Shown: positions 45,611 through 56,639 of the stretch, one piece after another
Position numbering within the stretch: position 1 is the first letter of the stretch
Layout: each line of letters opens with the position of its first letter
Source: Roseiarcus sp963816065
Lineage (GTDB): Bacteria; Pseudomonadota; Alphaproteobacteria; Rhizobiales; Beijerinckiaceae
DNA length: 64,000 nucleotides
Reading direction: 5' to 3'
Assembly (NCBI GenBank): GCA_963816065.1
Contig: CAWFJG010000032.1
Coordinates: forward strand, 86,669 to 150,668
Notes under the pieces: generated by a model
Told to the model about the DNA's origin: nothing
Databases searched by the model: none
Seen by the model: the letters and a program-made list of their open reading frames with translations, nothing else
Made by a program: the position numbers and the translations under genes

Positions 45611-46620
45611 TCACGAGCCGGTAGCCGGCGCCTTCGCCCCCTCGTCGATCCAGACGGTCATGCCGGGTTCCAGCTTCGGCGTCGGACCGATCGGGTCGGC
45701 GCGCAGCAGGAAGTTGTTGAGGTCGTGATCGCCGACGGCGCGCGCCGCGCGCCAGACCGCGAATTCCCCGAGCGGCCGGAGTTCGGTGACCTTGGCTTCG
45801 ATGCGGTCGCCGGCCGCGGTCTGCGAGCGTCAGCGTCGAGCCGATCGTCACGCCGCCGAGGCGGTCCTCGCGAATGGTGAAGCTGAACCAGCGGTCGTTC
45901 GCGAGGCCGAGCGTCAGCACCGGCTGGCCGGGGACGATCGCCTCGCCGGGCTCGGCGACGAGCAGGCGCGCGACGCCGTCGGCCGGCGCCGTCAGCGTCG
46001 TCTTGGCGAGTTGGGCCGCGACGTCGTCGATCGTGGCCAGCGCGAGGCGAACCTCGCTGCCGGCGATGGCGAGTTGCTCCCTCGTCGGACCCGCCTTGCT
46101 CTCGGCCAACGCGGCCTGAGCGAGGTTGAGATGCGCGTCCGCCTCGGCGAGCGCGGCCGCGTCCTCGTCGTACTGCTGCCGGCTGGCGAAGTTCTTCGCC
46201 GCGAGCGTCGAGACCCGCGCGAACTGCGCCTTGGCGAGCGACGAGATTGGAGGCCGCGATCGGCCGCGCGCTGCGCCGCCTCGTCGATCTCTTCCTGACG
46301 CACGCCGGCCGCGACATTGGCGAGATTGGCGCGCGCCGATTCGGCATTCGCTTTCGCCTCCTCGAGCGAAGCGGCGATCTCGGGACTCGACAGTTCCGCC
46401 AGCGTCTCGCCCTTGCGCACCTCCTGCCCCGACGCTGACGTCGAGGGACTTGAGTCGGGCCGAGATCTCCGGAGCGATGCGGATTTCCGTCTCGTGCACC
46501 ACGCCGACCAGCGGCGGCTTGGGGACGTGCTCGGACCTCGTAACGGTAGCCGACCGCGACCGCCGCGCCGATGGCGACGACGGCGACGAGGACCGCGAGC
46601 ACGCGACTCCTACCGTTCAT
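45611..46620 (-). CDS. HlyD-type membrane-fusion protein 2, about five frameshifts
   Basis: Periplasmic adaptor for an export pump. The start ATG overlaps the stop of the permease gene (ATGA). The pieces are MNGRSRVLAVLVAVVAIGAAVAVGY (membrane anchor), KGETLAELSSPEIAASLEEAKANAESARANLANVAAG (the lipoyl half and coiled coil), FARVSTLAAKNFASRQQYDEDAAALAEADAHLNLAQAALAESKAG, VRLALATIDDVAAQLAKTTLTAPADGVARLLVAEPGEAI (second lipoyl half) and the end DEGAKAPATGS. It is a normal adaptor in length (~335 residues). The many indels are probably errors. Confidence 0.82.
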
Positions 46621-47780
46621 GACGCGCCCCGTTGCGATTGGCGATGCAGGGTCGCCGCGACCGCCATCAGGCCATAGACGACGGTCGAGAATCCAGAGCG
46701 TGATCCAGTCGCGCCTCACCTCGAGGATGCTCGCGCCCATCTGGTTGATGCGAATGAGCGCGTCGATCGCGGCGGTGCTGGGGAAGGCGCGGCTGCCCGC
46801 GCGGATGAAGTCCGGGATGGCCTCGACCGGCCAGGACACGCCGACCATGAAGAAGAGCGGCAGGCTGACCGCGACGAGCAGCAGCACCGCCGTCTCGCGG
46901 CGCTTGAACCACGCGCCGACGAACTGCGCCAGAAAACTGACCGACAGGACGAACGGAACGGCCAGCAGGACGAGGTCCTCGAGCCGCCCGAGCGTCGAGA
47001 AGCCGTACACGCGCGGCAGCACGATCAGATAGAGCGCGAGGCCCGGGATGGCGAAGCACGAGATGGGCGAGCGCCTGGCCGAAGACGGCGCGCGCGCCCG
47101 CCCGCAGCCGGCGGCTCCGCGCGTCCGGCGCTCTCGAACGCCGCCCCGCCGATCGAGGCGACGCCGAGCAGCAGCGTCTGCTGCAGGATCAGCACGAAGG
47201 CGGCCGGCACGACATAGGCCGCGTAGCCGCCGGTCGGATTGAACAGCGGTTCGGACACGGACTCGACCGGAGAGGTTCTGACCAGCGCCGCGTGAGCGAG
47301 ACTGCCGTCCGTGCGCGCGCCGCGAAGCGCGACGTCGGCGGACGCGGTCGCCGCGGCCTCCGATATGCCCTGCAGGGTCTGGCTGTAGAGCAGGAGATAG
47401 GCGGCGTCGACGTAAGCGGCGATGCGCGCCTGTTCGCCCCGCAGCACCTGCCGCTCGGTGTCCTTGGGGATGGCGACGATCGCATAGACGTCGTGCCGGT
47501 CCAGCGCCGCCTGGGCCTCCGCCAGTGTATTCGCGCGGGCCGTCACGGCGAGCGCCTGGTCCGCGTTCAGGGCCTGGACGAAATCGCGGCTGAGCTCGGT
47601 GTGGTCCTGGTCGACCACCGCAATCGGCAGGCTGCGCAGAACCTCGCCGAGATAGGGCTGCGGATAGAGGAGGCCATAGAGGATCGGCGCGAGCACGATC
47701 AGGCCGAGCACCGACCGATCGCGCGAGGATGCGCATCGCCTCGTTGCGAAAGGCGATGGCGACCCCTCGGCCGTATTGCA
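46617..47780 (-). CDS. ABC-2-type permease 2, frameshifted
   Basis: The product has an N-terminal membrane helix (RSVLGLIVLAPILYGLLYPQPYLG), a large extracytoplasmic domain (PIAVVDQDHTELSRDFVQALN ... DVYAIVAIPKDTERQVLRGEQARIAAYVDAAYLLLYSQTLQ), then the helical part (YVVPAAFVLILQQTLLLGVASIGG; LEDLVLLAVPFVLSVSFLAQFVGAWF; AVLLLVAVSLPLFFMVGVSWPVEAIPDFI) and ends TLHRQSQRGAS. This is the DrrB/YhhJ-type ABC-2 exporter permease. The boundary with permease 1 near 47780 is blurred by indels. No ATP-binding subunit is encoded nearby. Confidence 0.75.
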
Positions 47781-47789
47781 CGGCCGGGA

Positions 47790-48955
47790 TCGACGAGCGG
47801 CCGGGCGACGGCTCGGCGTCCCGGCGATCGCGCGGAGCCGCAGCCAGGCCAGGAAAAAATAGAGACAGGCGAGGCCGCCCAGAACCATGAACGGCTTGAC
47901 GGAATCCGCAGGAGGCGCGCCGCGCGCCGCCTGATCGAACAGGACCTGCAGATACCAGCGCAGCGGCAGGATCGCGCCCCAGACGCGGGCGAAGCCGTTC
48001 ATCGCGACGATCGGAAATCCCAACGCCGGCGAAGCCGAAGGCGGGATTGCAGAAGATGGCGATCAGGCTCAGGCCCGAGCCCAGATTCTGCGTGAGCAGG
48101 ACGAGCAGCGCGCCGAGCCCGAGATAGCCGAGAATATGCAGGCATGCGGCCGCCGCGACCATGACCGGGTCGCCGCGAAACGAGACGGCGTACAGGGCGT
48201 GCAGAATGACGGCGACGACGACCTCCATGATGACGAAGAGGCCGAACAGCGGCATGAGCTTGCCGATGAGCGCGACCAGCGGGCGACCGCCCGCGGCCCG
48301 CATCCACGCGCGTTTGCTCCGGCGCGAGAATTCCGAGCCGACGGCGTAGCCTGCGGCCAGCGCCACGACGACGTGCAGCACGGTCGGCAGGATCGCGCGC
48401 AGCAGGAACTGCGCGTAATTCAGCGCCGGGTTCGAGAGAACATATTGCTCGGAAACGAGGGCGCCGGGCCTGTAGCCGCCGCCGTCCCCGCCCCGCGGCA
48501 GCGCGGCGGTGGCCGCGGCGATCGCATTCGAAATCGTGGAATTGGCGTTGTTGCCGGGCGTGAAATATTGCCGGTTGTAGAGCGTCACGATCTGCGGGCG
48601 CTGGCGGGCCAGGAGATCGCGCTCGAAATTCTCGGGGATGTAGATGGCGGCGATCGCGTCGCCCGAGCGGATCGCCCGCATGGCGCTCGTCATGTCCCCC
48701 GAACGCTCCGCGACGCTGACGCCGGGCGCCGAACCGATCGCCTGGACGTAGGTCGAGCGAAGTCGCCGAGCGGTCGGCGTCGACGATCGTCACCCTGAGG
48801 TTGCGGATGACGGCGTTGCTGAAGATCAGGGTCAGGACGCGAAGGCGATCACCGGGACGATGATCGACAAGAGGAGCGCGACCTCGTCGCGCCGCATCCA
48901 GCGCAATTCGCGCGTGGCGACCCGCAGCAGTCCCGGCCGCGCCGGCCGCCTTCAT
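47790..48955 (-). CDS. ABC-2-type permease 1, frameshifted
   Basis: The start overlaps the HlyD-1 stop (ATGA). The first helix is EVALLLSIIVPVIAF, then VLTLIFSNAVIRNLRVTIVDADRS (a frameshift lies near 48843). The large loop holds AIYIPENFERDLLARQRPQIVTLYNRQYFTPGNNANS, and helices follow (LLRAILPTVLHVVVALAAGYAV; PLFGLFVIMEVVVAVILHALYAV; LHILGYLGLGALLVLLTQNLGSGLSLI). A break near 48020 precedes GFPIVAMNGFARVWGAILPLRWYLQVL. It is the same family as permease 2, so the pair could form a heterodimer. The C-terminal end near 47790 is approximate. Confidence 0.75.
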
Positions 48956-50016
48956 CGCCGCTCGCCCGACGGCCACTCGGCGTAGACGCTCATGCCCGGC
49001 CTGAGGGCGGGCAGCGGCGTGACCGGATAGGCGCGCACCTCGAAGGTTCTGAGATCGAAGTCGCCGGTCGCCCGCGTCGCGCGCCAGCCGGCGTATTCGC
49101 CGCGCGTGGCGATGAGCTTGATCTCCGCGGTGATCTCCTGGTCGCCGAGCGCGGGCGCGCGCATGGTGAACCGGTCGCCGACCTTGAGCCCGCGCACGAG
49201 ATCTTCGCGCAGGTTGAAGCGCAGCCAGACGTCGCCGAGATCGACCAGCGACAGAAGCGGGCACGCCGGGCGAGACATATTCCCCGAGCTCGGCCCCGAT
49301 CTGGTAGACCTGCCCGGCGATCGGCGATTTGACGACGAGTTCGTCGACCTGCGCCTTGATCGTGTCGACGCTCGCCTGCGCCTTGAGCACGTTGGTCTCG
49401 GCGATCCCGCGCTCTTCCTTGGTCGCGCCGTTGACGGCCTCGTCATAGGCGAGCTTGGCCTGGTCCTGCTGCCGCTTCGCCACTTCGAGCGAATTCGTCA
49501 CCTCGTCGAGCCGCTGCAACGGCGCGTTGCCGGTGCCGGCGAGCTCCTTGATGCGGTCGTAGGTGCGCTGGGCGAGGGTGAAATTCGCCTCCGCCGCTTC
49601 CTCTTCCGCCTTGCGCTGGGCGATCGTCTCGGCCCGCGTCCCGGCGAGGATGTTGGCGAGCTGGGCCTTGGCGACGTCGACGCCGGCCTGGGCCTGACGC
49701 CATTTGGCGACAAGCTCCGGGTTGTCGATTTCGAAGAGCAGTTGCCCCGCGGCGACGCTCTCGCCGCGATCGACCGGACGCTGGCCGACCCTGCCCGTCG
49801 ATCCGCGCGGCGATGTCGACGCGGGTGGCGTCGGCTTCGCCCTGGATGATCAACGGCTGGGGCCTGGCGAGATACCAGATCGACAGGCCGACGATCCCGG
49901 CGACGACCAGCGTCACGATGGCGGCGGAGGCCACGGCCCCTCCCGACGCCCGCTCGGGTTTCGGCTTCTCCTGTGCGGGAGATTTCGGGCGCTGGGCTCT
50001 GGGCTGTGTCGTTCAT
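48952..50016 (-). CDS. HlyD-type membrane-fusion protein 1, about three frameshifts
   Basis: Adaptor protein and first gene of the export cluster. It begins MNDTAQSPAPEISRTGEA, breaks near 49965, and continues ERASGGAVASAAIVTLVVAGIVGLSIWYL (anchor helix), QPLIIQGEADATRVDIAARIDG (first lipoyl strand), a coiled-coil region (RTYDRIKELAGTGNAPLQRLDEVTNSLEVAKRQQDQAKLAYDE), VDELVVKSPIAGQVYQIGAELGEYVSPG (second lipoyl half), a break near 49260, and the beta-barrel LVDLGDVWLRFNLREDLVRGLKVGD. It ends MSVYAEWPSGERR. Confidence 0.83.
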
Positions 50017-50285
50017 GCGGCCTCAGCGGGTCTCGCCGGTCGAACGCGGCGGCGCCCAAAGCGACAATTTCGGCAGTGGCTTGTCAAGGTCCGAAGGGGA
50101 GAGGTCCGGAAGCGCGAACGCCCGACCTGGAAGGGCTTGGGCCCTTGATCGGCCGCCCCTTTGGAGCGATGCGCGCCGGCTCGGTCGCCCGTTCGCAGAA
50201 GGACTCCGAGCGCAGCGCGCTCCATGAAACGGTCGGCGATCCGCCGTACCGGGTCGTTGAGCCCTTTGCCTTCGGTTTGACGACT

Positions 50286-51137
50286 TTACGGGGTCAGAGC
50301 GTGGTTGCCGGGCGATGAGCCGTTCGCCGCAACCGATATTCCCAGGAGCCGCTCCGCCGCCTCGAGCACCTTCGGGTCGAGCGGACGGGGTTCGAGCGAC
50401 ACGCTTTTGGAAAGACGATCGGCCAGGATGCGCAATGCGGCCAGCCTGCCGTAGGGCTTGTTGTTGGCGGGAATGAGATGCCAGGGCGCCGGACGCGTCG
50501 AGGTCTTCAGCATCATCTCCTCGATCGCCTCCTCGTAGTCCGTCCAACGAGCGCGATTGCGGAAATCCTCGTAGGACAGTTTCCAGCGCTTCAGCGGATC
50601 GACGAGCCGGCTGCGAAACCGGCGCAATTGTTCGTCGGCCGTGATGTGCAGGAAGAGCTTGATGATCCGGGTGTCGTCGGCGATCAGCATCCGCTCGAAG
50701 TCGTTGATCTCCTCGTAGGCTCGGCGCCATTCGGCCGGCGTGGCGAAGCCCTCGACCCGTTCGACCAGCACCCGGCCGTACCAGGAGCGGTCGAACACGA
50801 CGACCTGGCCGTGCTGCGGCAGACGCTCCCAGAAGCGCTGGAGGTAATGCAGCGACTTCTCCCGCTCGCTCGGGGCGGAGATCGAGTGCACTTTGAAACT
50901 GCGCGGATCGAGCGCCCAGCCGAGGCGCCGAACAATGCCGCCCTTCCCGGCCGTGTCCCACCCCTCGAGAACGAGCACCGCGCGGCGGGACGTCCCGAGA
51001 TAGGCCTGCTGGATGCGCTGCAGCGTTTCCTGAAGCTCAGCGAGACGACGCTCGTAGTCGGCGAACTCGACCTTCGGAAAACGCTCGACGCCGGAAAGTT
51101 TTGGCCGGCTGGAAACCACAAAATCGGCGGATTTCAT
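50286..51137 (-). CDS. ppk2: Polyphosphate kinase 2 family protein
   Basis: Transfers phosphate between polyphosphate and nucleotides. The start at 51137 (MKSADFVVSSRPKLSG) is chosen because a GGGAGG site lies upstream. Walker A is GWDTAGKGG (residues 59–67), and the second motif is VVVFDRSWYGRVLVERVEGF. The lid region includes RFRSRLVDPLKRWKLSYEDFRNR, and the end HLIPANNKPYGRLAALRILADRLS is typical. About 283 residues, a single-domain member. Whether it makes GTP/ATP or polyphosphate cannot be told by eye. Confidence 0.93.
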   Translation of the reverse strand: MKSADFVVSSRPKLSGVERFPKVEFADYERRLAELQETLQRIQQAYLGTSRRAVLVLEGWDTAGKGGIVRRLGWALDPRSFKVHSISAPSEREKSLHYLQRFWERLPQHGQVVVFDRSWYGRVLVERVEGFATPAEWRRAYEEINDFERMLIADDTRIIKLFLHITADEQLRRFRSRLVDPLKRWKLSYEDFRNRARWTDYEEAIEEMMLKTSTRPAPWHLIPANNKPYGRLAALRILADRLSKSVSLEPRPLDPKVLEAAERLLGISVAANGSSPGNHALTP

Positions 51138-51942
51138 GACGCTCGTCGCCTCCCATCCCACAACCGCAAAATGGTCCACCTCATCGCACTTGCCAAGGTG
51201 GGCTCAATCGACGGAAGTGCATACCCGCCCAGGCTTACGCCAGGGCGGGCGCCGCCGCTTCGACGGCGTCACCGTGTCTAACGCGCTAAGGCGCGGAGCG
51301 ACGGCGACTGTGGATCCAAGGCGTCGTCCTGGTTCGTCCTGACTTACCCCGCCTGATGGGCATGGACGACGCGGGCGACTCGCGTCACGCGCAGGCCCAG
51401 ACACGTGCGTAAAGCGCTGCCTGCGCTGGTTTAGCGGAGCTCGCAGCGGCCGCCGCGCGCAAGTCGACCTTCGCTCGCGTTCGAACTCGAAGCCCAGTCC
51501 GGAGGCGCAGGCGCAGAGAGCGGAGCGTTGGCCTGAGGCGCCGTCATCGTCGACCACGATTGGGAGAACGGAATGCCTTCCGAGACGGACAACGCAAAAC
51601 GATTTCGCAGGGCGCTTGGCCGCATGCTGCGTCGCACCGTCACAGCGTCGGGAAGCCGCATCGGCAAGCCGCGTGCTTTTATCCTAGGTCTGCTGCGCTG
51701 CGACCTTCGTCCACGGCGAGATCGCGGCGTTCGCATGATCTCGTCGCGGATCGGCGCGCCATCAAAAGGGCGACAAGAGGGGCGGCGCCGTGCGAGGTTA
51801 TCGGGAGCGGGTCAATGCCCTGCTGCACCGAGCGCCACGAGAAGGATCGAGCCGGCTGATTGATCGAGCGGTTTCGATCAAGCTGGAGCGGCCGTGTCGA
51901 ACACCGCTCTAGATCCAGGGATTGCGAAGGGGAACGTTGCCG
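51138..51942. other. Intergenic region, no confident gene
   Basis: About 800 bases. A strong GC hairpin, CCCGCCC (51224–51230) with GGGCGGG (51243–51249), lies near the left side without a T-run. A plus-strand frame from ATG 51573 (GGGAGAACGGA upstream) codes a very basic 96-residue product with no recognisable domain; a second frame overlaps it. I do not support a gene here. Confidence 0.35.
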
Positions 51943-52464
51943 ATGACCATAAGAGCCGACACCAAGATGTTTCTCTTGATCAGCTTGTTTTTTGTGTCGA
52001 CCACCGCGATCGCAGATCAATGCGATATCGTCGCCGCCTCGGTGGCTAAAGCGACCGGCGCAACCCTGGAGCGGAAGAACGAGTTGGATACCTCAATCAC
52101 GCTGAGGCATCCCGCCATTGACAGTATGAATATTGGATGCACGGATCAGAGCGGCAACCCGAACGGCGCCACCTCCTGGGTGATCATCGGGTCGAAAGGC
52201 TGGGCGTGGTCAGGTCATTCCGATGACCCTCATGAGGCGCCGAGCTCAAAGACTTTTTCCCTGCTTGCGGCAGCGACCCAAATTGCCTTCGGCGCTCCGT
52301 TTCAGACAATCGCCAATGCCGCCGCCCAATGCGCCGCCGACGCTGCCAAGGCGGAAAACTATCACGCTCAAGTTGACGCGGCCGGTTTGGCCCTCGATTG
52401 CCTCTCGGGCCCAGATCGGATTTCCGGCGCCATCGCCGTCAATAACCCGACGAGCGGGAAATAA
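51943..52464 (+). CDS. Secreted protein of unknown function
   Basis: Starts at an ATG preceded by AAGGGGA. The product of 173 residues has a signal peptide (MTIRADTKMFLLISLFFVSTTAIA, cleavage near ADQ). The mature part has four cysteines (DQCDIV, NIGCTD, AAQCAAD, LDCLSG) that could form two disulfides. I do not recognise a family. Its base composition is lower in GC than the flanks, compatible with recent acquisition. Confidence 0.65.
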   Translation: MTIRADTKMFLLISLFFVSTTAIADQCDIVAASVAKATGATLERKNELDTSITLRHPAIDSMNIGCTDQSGNPNGATSWVIIGSKGWAWSGHSDDPHEAPSSKTFSLLAAATQIAFGAPFQTIANAAAQCAADAAKAENYHAQVDAAGLALDCLSGPDRISGAIAVNNPTSGK

Positions 52465-52504
52465 CAGACGCCGTCGTAATTCGTAATTCCCACCATGTTT
52501 CGGC

Positions 52505-52705
52505 GCGGCGCCCGCGCAGGGCTTCATCGTCTTCGACTATCGCGCCCGGTGGAATGCTTCGGTCGCTGAGCTTGCGGGCTGGGTACGGGCCGGAAGCCCG
52601 CGCTTCGAGGAGGACATGCTCGACGGGATCGAATCCTGCCCCAACTCGCTCGCCGGTCTTTATCGCGGCGAGAACAGGGGCAAGCGGTTGATCCGGCTGA
52701 GATGA
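52505..52705 (+). pseudogene. 3' relic of an MDR-family NADP-dependent oxidoreductase (CurA-like)
   Basis: About 65 codons read QGFIVFDYRARWNASVAEL, WVRAGSPRFEEDMLDGIESC, and LAGLYRGENRGKRLIRLR, then a stop at 52703. This matches the C-terminal end of the CurA/YncB NADP-dependent oxidoreductases (QGFxVFDY, DGxExxPxAxxGLxxGxNxGKxLVRV). No upstream part of such a gene exists in the 40 bases before it, so it is a fragment. Confidence 0.7.
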
Positions 52706-52882
52706 GGGTGAACTGACGTGAACGGCCTTCATCCCGCCCCAATAGCGACAGCGGAGACCGCTCGCAGCGGGCGACCCGAAAGTCCGTACTTTGGGGCTTT
52801 ATCGCCCGGACCGGCCCGATCCGGCTTGCCTGCTAGCAGGCCGCTTATTTTTCAGGAGCTGGCGTATCAATCCAAAAAGTCT

Positions 52883-53087
52883 AGCCATATCATGGCGTTG
52901 ATGTCATTACAACCGAATGGTTGTGGCACGGAACAGGCGACTCGAACAGGCACGGAACAGGCGACTCGAACAGGCTCGGAACAGGCGCCTAACAGGCACT
53001 TATCAGGCTCGAAACAGGCAGAAAACAGGCGGATCAAGCGGGGCGCTGAGCGGAGCGCGCTCGGGTTGTAACGTGGCCACGCTGGCC
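52883..53087 (+). repeat. AACAGGC-array element, copy B (longest)
   Basis: Begins CCATATCATGGCGTTGATG, then TACAACC (52908–52914), a short GAAT loop with GGTTGT, and nine A[A/T]CAGGC heptamers between 52932 and 53030 spaced by four or six bases (period 11 or 13). It ends CGCGCTCGGGTTGTA (GGTTGTA 53064–53070) and GCCACGCTGGCC. TACAACC/GGTTGTA is again an exact inverted pair, 163 bp across. The seventh heptamer is ATCAGGC, as in copy A at the same distance from the right end. It lies downstream of the oxidoreductase relic and beyond the 3' end of the SDR gene. Confidence 0.85.
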
Positions 53088-53179
53088 AACAAACTTCACC
53101 GCAAATGACTTGGATAATCACGAAGACCTGCCAAGCCTTCTGTCGTTCTTCGTGTCCTTCGCGCGCTCGGTTCGGCGCT

Positions 53180-54007
53180 TCAAAGACCGAACCGCTTGCG
53201 CACCATCCGCATCATCGTGGGCGCGCCGAGGAGGCGACGCAGCGGAACGAAGCGGCTGGCGTCCGGTCCGGCGAGGTAGCGCAGCCGGTCGCTCGGGTCG
53301 ACCGCCGCCGCGTGGATCACCTCGGCGACCAGCTCGGGCGAGGCGGCGTTCCGGGTGTACTTCTCCCGCGCCGCCTTCACCTTCTGCATGAAGCCGGCAT
53401 ACTCGGGCACGCGAGAAATGTCCCACACGTCGGCGGACCGGCCGCCGAACTCGGTCTTGATCGCGCCGGGCTCGACGAGCTTCACCCGGACGCCGAAGCT
53501 GCCGAGCTCGTACCAGAGCCCTTCCGAAAGGCCTTCGACGGCGAACTTGGTCGCGTTGTAGATGCTGAAGGCCGGCAGCGTCATGATCCCGCCGACTGAC
53601 GAGACGTTGATCAGCGTCCCGGAGCGGCGCTGGCGGAAATGCGGCGCCACCGCCTGCACGCAGGCGATCAAGCCGAACACGTTGACGTCGAACTGGCGGG
53701 CAATCTGCTCGCGCGTGCCCGCTTCGACGGGGCCGAACGCCCCGTAGCCGGCGTTGTTGAGCCAGACGTCGATCTGCCCGAACGCCCCGATCGCCTCGGC
53801 GACGGCTTTCAGCGGGCTCTCCGCGTCCTGCACGTCGAGCGCCGCAAGCCTCATCCGCTCGGACGGCCGAAGGTCGGTCTCGGCCTCCGGGCGGCGCATC
53901 GTGGCGACGACGTTCCAGCCCTTTTCGTGAAAGAGGCGCGCCGCCGCCTTGCCGATGCCGCTGCTCGCGCCCGTGATGACGATCGTCTTCGTATCGGCCC
54001 CGGCCAT
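53180..54007 (-). CDS. Short-chain dehydrogenase/reductase (classical SDR)
   Basis: A 275-residue protein with TGASSGIG cofactor motif (residues 12–19), LNNAGYG, the catalytic serine in NVSSVGG and YNATK (YxxxK). The pattern of an arginine-containing TMRRPE after the second strand suggests NADP preference. The substrate is unknown; it resembles the stand-alone SDRs with a lid ending RKRFGL. It appears intact and is probably a single-gene unit next to a sugar ABC importer. Confidence 0.92.
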   Translation of the reverse strand: MAGADTKTIVITGASSGIGKAAARLFHEKGWNVVATMRRPEAETDLRPSERMRLAALDVQDAESPLKAVAEAIGAFGQIDVWLNNAGYGAFGPVEAGTREQIARQFDVNVFGLIACVQAVAPHFRQRRSGTLINVSSVGGIMTLPAFSIYNATKFAVEGLSEGLWYELGSFGVRVKLVEPGAIKTEFGGRSADVWDISRVPEYAGFMQKVKAAREKYTRNAASPELVAEVIHAAAVDPSDRLRYLAGPDASRFVPLRRLLGAPTMMRMVRKRFGL

Positions 54008-54039
54008 GGTCTCTGTCCTACTCTGACTCCGCGCGGTTC

Positions 54040-55057
54040 TCAGCGCGACTCGATCACCCTCAGGTAGCGGTCGCGGTAGGCGTCGAGCACGACCGCCAGC
54101 ACGATCACCGTGCCGATGACGATCGGCTTGACGTTGTCGCCGACCCCGAACAGCTGCAGCCCGGTCGAGAGCACCTGAATGATGCAGGCGCCCACCAGCG
54201 TTCCGATGATCGACCCCTTGCCGCCCGAAAACTCGTGCCCCCGATGATCACCGCCGCGATCGCGTTCAGTTCGTAACCGACCCCGGCGATCGGGCTGCCG
54301 ACGTTGAGCCGCAACAGGTAGACCATCGCCGCGACCCCCGCGGTCAGTCCGCTGATGACGAAGGCTGCGACCTTGAAGGTGCGCGGATTGTGGCCCGAGA
54401 GCCGCACCGCCTCCTCGTTGGTGCCGATCGCGTAGATGAACCGGCCGAACACCGTGTAGCGAAGGACGAACCAGCCGACCAGGATCACGCCGATGGCGAC
54501 GAGAAAGATCGAGGGAAAGACGCCGAACACGATCAGGTTGCCGAAGTCGATGAAGGGCTGCGGCAGGCCGGTGATGGTGGCGTTATCGCTGACGACGCGG
54601 GCCGCGCCGCTCGCGACGTTGAGCATGCCGAGCGTGACGATGAAGGAAGGCACCTTCCACTGCTCGACGACGAAGCCGTTGACGAAGCCGCATAAGCCGC
54701 CAACGCCCATGCATCCCACGAGCGCCAGCGGAATCGAGACGACGAACGGAAGCGCCGCATTGGTCATGATGAGCGCGCCGACCACCGTGCAAAGGGCGAG
54801 CACCGAGCCGACCGAGAGATCGATGCCTCCCGTCAAGATGACGAAGGTCATGCCTGAGGCGAGCACGGTGTTGATCCCGATCTGGACGAAGATCTTCAAA
54901 AAATTCTCGGGCGTCGCGAAATAGGGCGCGGTCAGCGAGAAGAAGATCACGATCAGGACGAGCGCGACCGCAACGCCGGCCTCGCGCAGGCCGAAGCGCA
55001 AAAGGTCGTTCCAGATGGCGGCGGCGCGCCGGCCGCCTGCGGCCTCGGTGGCTTCGC

Positions 55058-55061
<4 letters not shown>
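54040..55061 (-). CDS. Sugar ABC transporter permease (ribose/xylose class), one frameshift
   Basis: Inner-membrane subunit of a CUT2-type importer. The GTG start overlaps the ATPase stop (GTGA). Eight or more helices are visible, with the family blocks ILTGGIDLSVGSVLAL, GFVNGFVVEQWKVPSFIVTLGM and AIGTNEEAVRLSGHNPRTFKV. Near 54235 a T is missing from a T-run (ACGAGTTTTC), so the frame is lost inside GGTSFSGGKGS. The other frame then supplies GSIIGTLVGACIIQVLSTGLQL and the end DAYRDRYLRVIESR at 54040. The length after repair (~340) is normal. Confidence 0.92.
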
Positions 55062-56554
<1,493 letters not shown>

Positions 56555-56639
56555 CGTGCTCCCGCGGCCGGAGCGCCGGCCCGCGCACAAACAAAGGCGC
56601 GGGCCGACGCCCGCGCCCCGTGCGGTCCTTCGAGAAGGA

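Noticed and set aside
45658..48693. Minus-strand open frame of 1011 codons read as one giant protein
   Set aside because: It is parts of two permeases and an adaptor joined through out-of-frame stretches; conserved segments leave this frame repeatedly and the real gene boundaries lie inside it.
51224..51249. GC hairpin after the PPK2 gene start region as a terminator
   Set aside because: The stem is strong but has no T-run on either strand and lies upstream, not downstream, of the PPK2 gene.
52932..53030. CRISPR array made of AACAGGC repeats
   Set aside because: Repeats are only 7 bp and the spacers 4–6 bp; CRISPR repeats and spacers are each above 20 bp. No cas gene is present.
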